NCBI RefSeq assembly: GCF_000236865.1
Contig: NZ_HE611015.1
Coordinates: 151,983 to 215,982 of the forward strand
Length of the DNA: 64,000 bases
Source: Senegalimassilia anaerobia JC110
GTDB lineage: Bacteria; Actinomycetota; Coriobacteriia; Coriobacteriales; Eggerthellaceae
Direction: 5' to 3'
Shown: one piece after another, positions 1 to 8,230 of the stretch
Layout: each line of letters begins with the position of its first letter
How positions within the stretch are numbered: the stretch's first letter is position 1
The notes under the pieces: model-generated
The model's database searches: none
What the model saw: only the letters and a program-made list of their open reading frames with translations
Told to the model about the DNA's origin: nothing
Program-made: the position numbers and the translations under genes

Positions 1-482
1 GCCAGCTTCGTCAAAGCCATGAACTACAAGCAGGAAGGCGGCAAGCTGTGCGGTTACCTGTGCTCGTACAGCCCGCTTGAGCTGCTGGACGCCGCGGGAG
101 CGGGCGCGGTGGGCCTGTGCGGCATGAACAACGAGACCATCCCCGATGCCGAGACGGTGCTGCCGAAAAACCTCTGCCCGCTCATCAAGGGCACCTACGG
201 CTTTGCGCCATCTCCGGTCGCTATCTGCAAATCAATTGCTCGGTCACGTCGCCCAACGACGGCCGCATCGAGCATATGATGGATATGGTGGAGAAATACA
301 AGGTCGACGGCGTGGTCGAAGTGGTGCTGCAGGCGTGCCACACCTTCAGCATCGAGGCGGTGCGCGTGCAGCGCGCCTGCGAGCAGGCCGGCGTGCCCTA
401 CATGAAGCTTGAAACCGATTACTCCACCAACGATGCCGGCCAGGTGGAAACCCGCCTGGGCGCGTTCATCGAGATGCTGTAG
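1..482 (+). pseudogene. Broken double-cubane-type reductase / 2-hydroxyacyl-CoA dehydratase family gene (YjiM/HgdB-like), 5' end outside window
   Basis: The family reduces substrates at Fe-S clusters fed with electrons by an ATP-driven activase. Frame 1 reads the family's N-terminal part (GYLCSYSPLELLDAAGAGAV, then CPLIKGTYGFA) to about base 207. Frame 3 then gives the family's C-terminal part (SPNDGRIEHMMDMVEKYKVD, EVVLQACHTF, LETDYS) up to the TAG at 480-482. A full-length member has roughly 380 residues. From my knowledge of the family, about 200 central residues are missing, and the two ends are out of frame at about 202-212. The partner activase (2741-3508) is intact. This is either a true internal deletion or an assembly collapse. 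The start lies upstream of the window. Confidence 0.8.
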
Positions 483-533
483 TGGGAAGATTTGCGCAAG
501 TGCGGCGCAAAACGCCGCGGAAAGGAGATGCTC

Positions 534-1133
534 ATGGAGAAGCTCGATTGCAAGGGGCAGGCGTGCCCGTTGCCCGTGGTGAACGCGAAGAAGGCCCTTG
601 CCGGCATGGGCGAGGGCGCCCTTGAGGTTGTGGTGGACAACAAAACGGCCATGCACAACCTGGAAAACCTTGGCAAGTCGCTCAAGGTCGAAACCGCCTC
701 CGAGGAGCGCGGCGATGCCGAGTTCGCGGTGGTCTTTACCAAGGGTGCGCAGGTCGCCGATGCGGCATGCGAGGAGTGCCAGCCGCTCGTGCCGGCAGGT
801 AGCAAGGTGGTCGTGCTGTCGAGCGAGTTCATGGGCGCAGGCGACGATGAGCTTGGCGCCACGCTTATGAAGGCGTTCGTGTTCGCGCTCACCCAGCAAG
901 ACGAGCTGCCGGCGGCCATCCTGGCCTACAACGGCGGCGTGCATTTGACCGTCGAGGACAGTCCCGTGCTCGATGATCTGAAAAAGCTCGCCGAAGCAGG
1001 CGTTGAGATCTTCAGCTGCGGAACCTGCCTCAACCATTTCGGCATCGCCGACAAGCTTGCGGTGGGCGAGGTGACGAACATGTACGTCATCGTCCAAAAG
1101 CAGCTTGAGGCCGGCGTCGTCGTGCGTCCTTAG
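534..1133 (+). CDS. yedF: Sulfurtransferase-like selenium metabolism protein YedF
   Basis: This 199-residue protein has an N-terminal TusA/SirA-like domain with the CPLP motif (Cys11) and a C-terminal DsrE-like domain ending in an FSCGTCLNHFGI segment, the architecture of the selenium-associated YedF family. It probably carries persulfide or selenium between proteins in the cytoplasm; the exact role is not established. The ATG at 534 is chosen because AAAGGAG lies just upstream; an in-frame start at 492 would add 14 unconserved residues. It sits 51 bases after the reductase fragment and two bases before the DUF3343 gene. This looks like one transcription unit, with selD, activase and desulfurase nearby. 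Confidence 0.93.
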   Translation: MEKLDCKGQACPLPVVNAKKALAGMGEGALEVVVDNKTAMHNLENLGKSLKVETASEERGDAEFAVVFTKGAQVADAACEECQPLVPAGSKVVVLSSEFMGAGDDELGATLMKAFVFALTQQDELPAAILAYNGGVHLTVEDSPVLDDLKKLAEAGVEIFSCGTCLNHFGIADKLAVGEVTNMYVIVQKQLEAGVVVRP

Positions 1134-1135
1134 CC

Positions 1136-1393
1136 TTGGCGGTATGTGCGATGCAGAGATGCAAAACGCCGCATGCGGTGGTGACCTTCCATAGCACGGC
1201 CGATGCGATGGCCTTGCAGGCTGCCGCGGTCGGAGGCGTTCTGCCGGGGCGCGTCATCCCGGTGCCTTCCGAGATCTCGGCGGGGTGCGGCCTTGCCTGG
1301 AGCGTTCCCGTCGAGCAGCGCGAAACGCTCGAGCAAGCGCTTGAGCAGCGGGGGCTTGCCTTCGAAGCCATCACCGAAGTGGATTTGTACTAA
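1136..1393 (+). CDS. DUF3343 (putative Se/S carrier-like) protein
   Basis: This small protein of about 80-85 residues matches the DUF3343 family, which is repeatedly found beside selD and yedF and is thought to carry sulfur or selenium. Visible features are a central VTFHSTADAMALQ segment, a PVPSEISAGCGLAW segment with one conserved Cys, and the short C-terminal half. The reading frame opens at a TTG at 1136, two bases after the yedF stop. An ATG at 1151 is an equally good start, since neither has a strong ribosome binding site and coupling to yedF is likely. A strong terminator follows at 1398-1430. The biochemical role is inferred only from context. Confidence 0.85.
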   Translation: MAVCAMQRCKTPHAVVTFHSTADAMALQAAAVGGVLPGRVIPVPSEISAGCGLAWSVPVEQRETLEQALEQRGLAFEAITEVDLY

Positions 1394-1397
1394 ACGC

Positions 1398-1430
1398 AAG
1401 GGGAGCCGTCGTTTGACGGCTCCCCTTTGT
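1398..1430 (+). terminator. Intrinsic terminator after the yedF-DUF3343 unit
   Basis: There is a 13-bp perfect stem, AAGGGGAGCCGTC (1398-1410) with its complement at 1415-1427 around a GTTT loop, followed by a short T-rich stretch. It lies between the convergent DUF3343 gene and selD and may serve both strands. Confidence 0.85.
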
Positions 1431-1503
1431 TGTGAGGATGGCTTGTTGCGGTCACGTGCGGCGTCGGTTTGGCTGGGGCGCTGCAGGGCGTGAGCCTTCC
1501 CGT

Positions 1504-2595
1504 TTACCAGTTCACGAAGATCTTACCCGCCGGACCGGCTTCAAAGATTCCGATTCGGGAGGGTTTGCGCCCTTGGCGCTGCTCGCATTCCGCCTCGAAA
1601 AGGCTTGCATTCTCGGGCGGGATGGCCACGAGCAGACCGCCGGAGGTTTGCGGGTCGCATAGCACGCCCATGCGGTCGTCGAACTCGAAATCGTCGATGC
1701 AGCCTTGCTCCACGAACGCGTTCGCCCAGTCGATGATGCCGAACGTCTTGCCAGGGCGGCAGTAATCGCACGAAAGCTCGTACACGCCGTCGAACAGCGG
1801 CAAAGCGTCCCAGTCCAGGCGAGCAGCGCACTCCGACGCTTCGAGCATCTCGTGCAGATGGCCTGCCAGGCCGAAACCGGTGACGTCGGTGCACGCGTGC
1901 ACGTCGCATTCCAGCATGGCCTCGGCGGCCGCGCGGTTAAGCTCCATCATGCCGTCGATGACCGGGCGCAAGTCCTCGTCGGTGCGCAGCTTCGCCCGCA
2001 GCGCGGCGTTCATGATGCCCGTGCCAATCGTTTTCGTGTAGTACAGCGCGTCACCGGGCTGCGCCCCGCCGTTTCTCACCATGCGCTCAGGGTGTACGAG
2101 GCCGAACACGGAAAGGCCGTACTTGGGCTCGTCGTCCTCGATGGAATGGCCGCCCACCACGAACGCCCCGGCCTCACGCACTTTGTCCGCGCCGCCGCGC
2201 AGCACGTCTCCCACCACTTCAGTGCCCATGCAGCTGGGGAAGGCCAGGATGTTGAGCGCGGTGACGGGCTTGCCGCCCATGGCGAACACGTCGGACAGTG
2301 CGTTGGCCGCGGCAACGGCGCCGAACTCGTACGGGTCGTCCACCACGGGCGTGAAGAAGTCGAGCGTCAGCACAGCGGCGTTGTCCTTGTCCACCTGCCA
2401 AACCGCGGCGTCGTCTGCGGTGTCGAAGCCCAGCAGCAGGTTCGGGTCGGGCACGGCCGGCGCGATGTCGCGTAAAATCTCGGAGAGGTCTCCCGGACCC
2501 CATTTGGCCGCTCAACCGCCTTTGTCGGTGAGCGTGGTCAGGCGTATGCGATCGCCGTCGCACATTGCGCCGTTCGCAGGGTTGTCCGTGCTCAT
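1504..2595 (-). CDS. selD: Selenide, water dikinase SelD (selenoprotein, Sec at UGA 2514-2512)
   Basis: SelD makes selenophosphate from selenide and ATP for Sec-tRNA and other selenium uses. The frame runs from the ATG at 2595 (AAAGGA upstream) to TAA at 1504, 363 residues, with one in-frame TGA at codon 28. The TGA lies in LTTLTDKGG-U-AAKWGPGDL, exactly where other SelD proteins carry catalytic Cys or Sec followed three residues later by the catalytic Lys (K31 here). Downstream family motifs are intact (GFDTADDAAVW, TLDFFTPVVDDP, VVGGHSIEDDEP). Automatic gene calling that treats TGA as stop would start falsely at 2454 and lose the active site. It faces the DUF3343 gene and diverges from the activase gene. 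Confidence 0.95.
2485..2501 (-). promoter_or_regulatory. Putative bacterial SECIS hairpin downstream of the selD UGA
   Basis: In the selD mRNA, ten bases after the UGA, GGGGTC pairs with GACCTC (six pairs, one G-U) around a five-base CGGGA loop. Bacterial SECIS elements place their apical loop about 15-25 bases after the UGA, and this loop starts 17 bases after it. Fold and spacing fit, but bacterial SECIS sequences vary, so this is inferred from position and pairing. Confidence 0.6.
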
Positions 2596-2740
2596 GCGCG
2601 GTCCTTTCTTATGGGGTCGGGTTGGTATCATTGCCAGTATAGTATAGTCGCAAGATGGTATGCATAGTTTTGCATCAAGGTCCAAGCGTGACAACGGCGA
2701 AGCCTCATGGGCCCGAAACCTCAGACAAGGAGCAACGCAC

Positions 2741-3508
2741 ATGGCAGGTATCGGTATCGATATCGGATCGACGGCTACGAAAGCCGTCGTCGCGGACCCT
2801 TCGGGCGCTATCGCGTTCAAGCTGGTTATCCCCACCGGGTTTTCCAGCGTGGAAGTTGCCGAGCAGGTGCGCCGGGCGTTTTCCTGCGAGGGCTTCGAGA
2901 TGGACGAGATGCCGGTGGTCGCCACGGGGTATGGCCGTGTCGCCGTTCCATACGCGAACAAGGTGGTCACCGAGATCACCTGCCACGCTCGCGGCGCGGC
3001 GGCGCTCTTCGGCGAAGACGGCACCGTCATCGACATCGGCGGGCAGGACACCAAGGCTATCGGCCTTGCGGGCGGCAAGGTGCGCAAGTTCGTCATGAAC
3101 GATAAATGCTCCGCGGGAACCGGGCGCTTCTTGGAGATCATGGCCGACCGATTGGGCGTAAGCCAAGCCGAGCTCGCCCGCTTGGCGGCGGCAGGGCAGC
3201 CTACCGTCATCTCCAACATGTGCACGGTGTTCGCCGAATCCGAGGTCATCTCCTTGGTGGGCAAGGGCGAGCCGCGTGAGAACATCGCCCGCGGCGTCAT
3301 TGACTCGGTCGTGGCGCGCGTGTGCACGCTGGTGGGGCAGGTCCCCGCGGCGCGATATCACCTTACGGGCGGCTTGTGCGAAAACGATTACGTTCGCGCC
3401 CGCTTGGAGGCCGAGTTGGGCGCGCCGGTGGGCTCTTGCCCCGACGCGCGTTTCGCGGGGGCGTTGGGCGCGGCCATCATCGCCGCCGAGATGGCAGGCG
3501 AAGCGTAG
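2741..3508 (+). CDS. Acyl-CoA dehydratase activase-type ASKHA ATPase (YjiL/HgdC-like), partner of the reductase
   Basis: This 255-residue ASKHA-fold ATPase uses ATP hydrolysis to push electrons at low potential from a [4Fe-4S] cluster, bridged across the dimer, into a dehydratase or double-cubane reductase. It shows the phosphate-1 motif GIDIGSTATKAVV (residues 5-17), VIDIGGQDTKAI (97-108), and the two cluster cysteines, Cys123 (NDKCSAGTGRF) and Cys161 (SNMCTVFAESE). The ATG at 2741 follows AAGGAGCAACGCAC; longer in-frame starts upstream are not conserved. The family partner in this window is the broken gene at 1-482, so unless an intact copy exists elsewhere this activase may be orphaned. 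Confidence 0.9.
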   Translation: MAGIGIDIGSTATKAVVADPSGAIAFKLVIPTGFSSVEVAEQVRRAFSCEGFEMDEMPVVATGYGRVAVPYANKVVTEITCHARGAAALFGEDGTVIDIGGQDTKAIGLAGGKVRKFVMNDKCSAGTGRFLEIMADRLGVSQAELARLAAAGQPTVISNMCTVFAESEVISLVGKGEPRENIARGVIDSVVARVCTLVGQVPAARYHLTGGLCENDYVRARLEAELGAPVGSCPDARFAGALGAAIIAAEMAGEA

Positions 3509-3684
3509 CGTTTCGCAGCGATATTGACGTTGCTGTTCGCGGATGGCCTGCGCGGCTTTCGCCTTGCGGTTTGACTTGCGCGCTTCGCGGGCCTGCTGTT
3601 CGACTTCATCTATGTGCAGGACGCTCTCAGGATGCCGGTGAAGACCGGTAACCGTTATCTCTTTCGATCGATAGGGCACAAACC

Positions 3685-4818
3685 ATGATCTATTTGGACA
3701 ACGCAGCCACCACGATGCACAAACCCCAGGTCGTCATCGATGCGGTGTGCGGCGCCATGACGTCGTTCGGCGGCCCCGGGCGCGGTTCGCACCAGGCGGC
3801 GCTTGATGCGAGCATGGCGGTGTTCGGGGCTCGACAGGCGGTTTCCGACCTGCTCGACGCCTGGGGCGCCGGCAGCGTCTCGTTCGCCTTGAACGCCACC
3901 ATGGCACTCAACATAGCCATCGACGGGCTGTTGCCTGCGGGCGGCATCGCGGTTACCACGGCCGCTTCGCACAACTCCGTGCTTCGCCCGCTCAACCGTG
4001 CGCGCGATGAGCGCGGTTGCCAGGTGCGCGTCGCCGCTATCCTGCCCGATGGCTCGCTTGACTGGGAATCTTACGAGCGGGCGCTTGTCGGCGCCAGCCT
4101 GGTCGTGGTCACGCATGCTTCCAATGTGACCGGCGATGTGTACGACATCGAGCGCATGGCCGCTGCCGCCCATAAGGCCGGCGCGCCGTTCGTCCTCGAT
4201 GCGGCGCAGACGGCCGGCGCATGGGCGTTCTCGGCATCGGGCATCGGCGCCGACGTCGTGTGCTTCACCGGCCATAAAAGCCTGTACGGGCCGCAGGGCA
4301 CCGGCGGGCTGTGCGTGCGCCCGGGCCTTGATATCGCCCCGCTTGTGGAAGGCGGTTCGGGCGTGCACAGCTTCGACGAGCGCCATCCGCGCTTTATGCC
4401 CGAGGCGCTCGAGGCCGGAACGGCCAATGCGCATGGCTTGGCGGGTCTTGCGGCGGGGTGCTGCTGGCTTGCGGAGCGCGGGGTGGCGGATGTGCAAGCG
4501 CATATCGAAGGGCTGATTGCGCGTTTCCTGGATGGCGTGGCCGATATCGACGGTGTGAAGGTCCTCGGCGGCGGCTCCGGGCAGCGCTGCGGCATCGTCG
4601 CCGTCAACGTAGGCGATGCCGACTCCGGCGAGATCGCCGATCGGCTGGCGCAGGGATGGGGCGTGTGCGTCCGCCCGGGCGCGCACTGCGCCCCGCTCAT
4701 GCACACGGCGCTGGGAACGCAGCAGCAGGGTGTCGTGCGATTCAGCTTCGGTGCCATGAATTCGCAGTTGGATTGCGACGACGCCTTGAGCGCGTTGCGG
4801 GACATCGCCTGCCCGTAG
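3685..4818 (+). CDS. Class V aminotransferase cysteine desulfurase (selenium-cluster type)
   Basis: This 377-residue PLP enzyme releases sulfur (or selenium) from cysteine (or selenocysteine) as an enzyme-bound persulfide or selenide. It shows the N-terminal IYLDNAATT motif, the PLP-contacting VLDAAQTAGAW (Asp172, Gln175), the Schiff-base Lys198 in CFTGHKSLYGPQGTGG, and a Cys-containing CVRPGAHCAP segment near the C-terminus that fits the mobile catalytic loop. It belongs to the short desulfurase group that often accompanies selD, yedF and DUF3343, rather than to IscS or SufS. It could supply selenide to SelD; this is inferred from context. Confidence 0.88.
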   Translation: MIYLDNAATTMHKPQVVIDAVCGAMTSFGGPGRGSHQAALDASMAVFGARQAVSDLLDAWGAGSVSFALNATMALNIAIDGLLPAGGIAVTTAASHNSVLRPLNRARDERGCQVRVAAILPDGSLDWESYERALVGASLVVVTHASNVTGDVYDIERMAAAAHKAGAPFVLDAAQTAGAWAFSASGIGADVVCFTGHKSLYGPQGTGGLCVRPGLDIAPLVEGGSGVHSFDERHPRFMPEALEAGTANAHGLAGLAAGCCWLAERGVADVQAHIEGLIARFLDGVADIDGVKVLGGGSGQRCGIVAVNVGDADSGEIADRLAQGWGVCVRPGAHCAPLMHTALGTQQQGVVRFSFGAMNSQLDCDDALSALRDIACP

Positions 4819-4872
4819 CGTACTCCGCGACGCTCCCGTGCCCAATGCTCTCCCGATCTCGAAAGGACCTTC

Positions 4873-6141
4873 ATGCGCATCCTCTGCATCTCCGCCCAAA
4901 AGCCCGATAGCACCGGCAGCGGCGTTTATCTGGCCGAAACGGTGGCATCCCTGGCCGCCGCCGGGCACCAGGTGGCCGTCATCGCCGGCATCGACAAGGA
5001 CGACTCCCCGCAGCTCGCCCCTGGCGTCGAGTTCCTCCCGGTGCGCTTCCGCACTCCCGAGCTGCCGTTTCCCGTGTGCGGCATGAGCGACGTCATGCCC
5101 TACGAGGCCACGCGATACCGCGATATGACGCCGAAGATGGTCCAGGCCTTTCGCAGCGTGTTCGGGCGGCGTATCCGCGAAGCCGTGCTCGACTTCAAGC
5201 CCGATGCGGTCATCTGCCATCACCTATACCTGGCCTGCTCGGCCGCGTGCGACGTGCTTGACGATCTGGCCGGTGAATATCGGTCACCGATTGCGGAAGG
5301 TTCAGGACTCGCGAAGGGCCGCCCGTGCCCAATTTGGGGCGTTTGCCATTCAACCGACCTGCGTCAGCTGCGCAACCACGATCTGGAGAAGGACCGCATT
5401 GCGGCAGCTGTCCGCTCGCTCGACGGTGTGATGGCGCTGCACGAGGCGCAGAAGGCCGAGATCGCCGAGCTGTTCGACCTGCCCGCCGATCGCGTCCGCA
5501 TCGTGGGGACGGGCTACAACTCCCAGGAGTTCGCTCCTCGTGCCGGCTTGCGCGCTGCCCACCCGTTGCGCGTGCTGTACGTGGGCAAGATATGCCGCGC
5601 CAAGGGCGTGGAAAGCCTCATACGCGCTATGGGACTGCTTCCCCTCGATCCGCAAGCCGTGGAGCTGCGCCTGGTGGGCGGTTACAGCGACCAGGGGCAA
5701 TACGATCGCATCGTCGAGCTGGCCGGTGGCTGCCGTTTCCCGGTGGTGTTCGGCGGCCGCGTTTCTCAAGACGACCTGGTGCTTTCCTATAACGAAAGCC
5801 ACGTGTTCGCATTGCCCTCGTTTTTCGAGGGATTGCCGCTTGTGACGGTGGAGGCGCTTGCGAGCGGATGCCGCGCGGTGGTCACGAGCCTGCCAGGCGT
5901 TCGGCCGTGGCTCGATGCGTCCCTTCCGGACGCCCCCGTTTCATTCGTTGAGCCGCCGCGTATCCAGGGCGTCGACGTGCCCGTGCCCGAGGATCTGCCG
6001 GCCTTCGAGCAACGCCTTTCGGATGCGCTGCTCGAACAGCTTCAAGCGGCGGCGGAGCAGCCCCTTGGGGGAACCGGGTTCGACGCCACCGCCGTGTCTT
6101 GGGATTCGCTTGCCGCCCGCATGGTCGCGCTGGTCGGCTAG
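4873..6141 (+). CDS. GT4-type glycosyltransferase in the selenium cluster
   Basis: This is a 422-residue glycosyltransferase of the GT-B fold. The N-terminal domain starts RILCISAQKPDSTGSGVYLA, typical of the acceptor side. The C-terminal domain has VLYVGKICRAKGVESLI, VFGGRVSQDDLVLSY and the donor-binding ALPSFFEGLPLVTVEALASG segment with the two spaced Glu residues of the family. No signal peptide or membrane segment is evident, so it is cytoplasmic. The ATG at 4873 follows AAAGGA. It lies 54 bases after the desulfurase and may be co-transcribed. Sugar donor and acceptor are unknown; a cell-envelope or glycolipid role is as plausible as a selenium role. Confidence 0.8.
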   Translation: MRILCISAQKPDSTGSGVYLAETVASLAAAGHQVAVIAGIDKDDSPQLAPGVEFLPVRFRTPELPFPVCGMSDVMPYEATRYRDMTPKMVQAFRSVFGRRIREAVLDFKPDAVICHHLYLACSAACDVLDDLAGEYRSPIAEGSGLAKGRPCPIWGVCHSTDLRQLRNHDLEKDRIAAAVRSLDGVMALHEAQKAEIAELFDLPADRVRIVGTGYNSQEFAPRAGLRAAHPLRVLYVGKICRAKGVESLIRAMGLLPLDPQAVELRLVGGYSDQGQYDRIVELAGGCRFPVVFGGRVSQDDLVLSYNESHVFALPSFFEGLPLVTVEALASGCRAVVTSLPGVRPWLDASLPDAPVSFVEPPRIQGVDVPVPEDLPAFEQRLSDALLEQLQAAAEQPLGGTGFDATAVSWDSLAARMVALVG

Positions 6142-6447
6142 CGCTGACGCGAACCGCATAGGCAGGCGGGGGAGTGCGGAACTTGAGCAGGGGACAGGGA
6201 TGCTCGCGCTGCGTTGCCGAAGGCGCGGTGATCGACTGCGTGAACGCACCTCCGTCCCCCCTCGTCACCCGTTCGCCGTCCTTTCTCTCGGAAGGGCCCT
6301 TGGCCCTTGCTTCTGGAAAGAAATTCTCGAGTTTATCCGGACATGTTCGGATAAACTCGAGAAGGAAGCTCAAGCATTTGGATGGGCTTTCGGATCAATC
6401 GCTGCATAAAAACCGACCGCTAGGGTTGTGTTTTTCGATATTCGGGG
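6142..6447. other. Intergenic stretch with no gene seen; holds a 40-base palindrome
   Basis: No reading frame here looks like a gene on either strand. The only clear structure is the large palindrome at 6324-6363, listed separately. The promoter and leader of pyrR begin just after it. Confidence 0.6.
6324..6363. repeat. 40-base palindrome with 16-bp perfect arms
   Basis: The left arm TTCTCGAGTTTATCCG (6324-6339) is exactly complementary to 6348-6363. The eight central bases contain the self-complementary ACATGT, so the whole is palindromic except for one G/T position. It lies 180 bases after the glycosyltransferase and 85 bases before the pyrR promoter. There is no T-tract on the plus strand (AAGGAAG follows). 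On the minus strand the arm is followed by a short TTTCTTTCC run, so weak termination is possible. It looks more like a dispersed palindromic repeat or a protein-binding site than an ordinary terminator. Confidence 0.7.
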
Positions 6448-6476
6448 TTGTCAAACCGCTCCGGTCCGCATAAACT
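6448..6476 (+). promoter_or_regulatory. Promoter of the pyrR-pyrB-pyrC operon
   Basis: TTGTCA (6448-6453) and TAAACT (6471-6476) are separated by 17 bases, a good sigma-A-type promoter. Transcription would start near 6483, immediately before the PyrR hairpin, giving a leader of about 210 bases. Confidence 0.6.
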
Positions 6477-6485
6477 GCCAATAGT

Positions 6486-6519
6486 TCCTTTAAATGCGGT
6501 ACAGAGAGACCGACAAGGT
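6486..6519 (+). promoter_or_regulatory. PyrR-binding RNA hairpin (leader 1)
   Basis: The lower stem CCTT/AAGG, a purine-rich internal loop, and an upper stem CGGT (6497-6500) / ACCG (6509-6512) close the loop ACAGAGAG. The GAGAG loop with flanking asymmetric internal loop matches the known PyrR binding loop. The same structure recurs upstream of carA. PyrR bound with UMP should stabilise this hairpin and favour the terminator downstream. Confidence 0.82.
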
Positions 6520-6562
6520 AACACCCGAATCGCTCGCTTTCACAAGAGCGGATCTGAGATGA

Positions 6563-7282
<720 letters not shown>

Positions 7283-7285
7283 GGA

Positions 7286-8230
7286 ATGGCTTTCAACCAT
7301 AAGCATCTTATCGACATCACGGAGTATTCCGCCGATGACATCATGGCCATCCTTGAAACGGCTGTGAAGTTCAAAGAGGTCAACGAGCGCCGTATCAAGC
7401 AGGTGCCCACGCTCAAGGGCTTCACCGTGGTCAACATGTTCAACGAGCCGTCCACTCGTACGCGCTCGAGCTTCGAGATGGCCGAGAAGCGCCTGTCCGC
7501 CGCAAGCCTGAACTTCGGCGGCAGCTCCACCTCCTCGGTCAAGGGCGAGAGCCTGGTGGACACGGTGGAAACGCTGTGCTCCTACAAGATCGACATGATC
7601 GTCGTGCGCGACAAGCACGCCGGCGTGCCGCGCAAGATCGCCGATGTGTCCGGCGTCCACGTCATCGATGCAGGCGACGGCAAGCATCAGCATCCCACGC
7701 AGGCGCTGCTCGACCTGTACACCATCTGGCAGACCAAGGGCCGTCTCGACGGCCTGAAGGTCGGCGTCGTCGGCGACATCGGGCACTCCCGCGTGTGCGG
7801 CAGCCTCATCCCGGCCCTGAAGATCATGGGCTGCGAGGTCACCGCCATCGCCCCGCCCACGCTGCTGCCCGCACGTCCCGAGGTGCTTGGCGTCGACCAC
7901 ATCTCGCACAACATCGACGAGGTGCTCCCCGAGCTCGACGTCGTGTACATGCTGCGCATCCAGCGCGAGCGCCTCGAGGGTGCGCCGTACCCCAGCCTAC
8001 GCGAGTACAACATGCTCTACGGCCTCACCGAGAAGCGCAACAAGCTCATGCGCCCCGACTGCATCGTCTGCCATCCCGGCCCCATCAACCGTGGCGTCGA
8101 GCTGGATTCCTTTATGGCCGACCACCCGGAGCGTTCGGTCATCCTTGACCAGGTCTATGCCGGCATCCTGACCCGCATGGCCGCCCTGTACCTGCTGCTT
8201 GGAGGGAGCGAAGATGGCATTACTGCTTAA
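7286..8230 (+). CDS. pyrB: Aspartate carbamoyltransferase catalytic chain
   Basis: PyrB joins carbamoyl phosphate and aspartate to make carbamoyl aspartate, the committed step of pyrimidine synthesis. The 314-residue protein shows the carbamoyl phosphate loop FNEPSTRTRSSFEMAEKRL, the ADGKHQHPTQALLD-type segment (here DAGDGKHQHPTQALLDLYT) and a late HPGPINRGVEL segment. No pyrI regulatory-chain gene is next to it, so regulation is probably through PyrR. It overlaps pyrC by 17 bases, suggesting translational coupling. Confidence 0.96.
   Translation: MAFNHKHLIDITEYSADDIMAILETAVKFKEVNERRIKQVPTLKGFTVVNMFNEPSTRTRSSFEMAEKRLSAASLNFGGSSTSSVKGESLVDTVETLCSYKIDMIVVRDKHAGVPRKIADVSGVHVIDAGDGKHQHPTQALLDLYTIWQTKGRLDGLKVGVVGDIGHSRVCGSLIPALKIMGCEVTAIAPPTLLPARPEVLGVDHISHNIDEVLPELDVVYMLRIQRERLEGAPYPSLREYNMLYGLTEKRNKLMRPDCIVCHPGPINRGVELDSFMADHPERSVILDQVYAGILTRMAALYLLLGGSEDGITA

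Noticed and set aside
2741-3508. Further in-frame UGA (Sec) codons in neighbouring selenium genes
   Set aside because: yedF, DUF3343, activase and desulfurase are continuous frames with normal cysteines; no second Sec codon was seen.
3530-3679. Minus-strand reading frame starting at 3679 with a protein-like first part (HIDEVEQQAREARKSNRKAK)
   Set aside because: It soon runs into the antisense of the activase gene, has no ribosome binding site and matches no family I know. It could be a gene remnant, but the support is too thin.
3655-5223. 522-codon minus-strand frame opposite the desulfurase and glycosyltransferase
   Set aside because: It is a shadow of two well-supported genes, with no recognisable domains.
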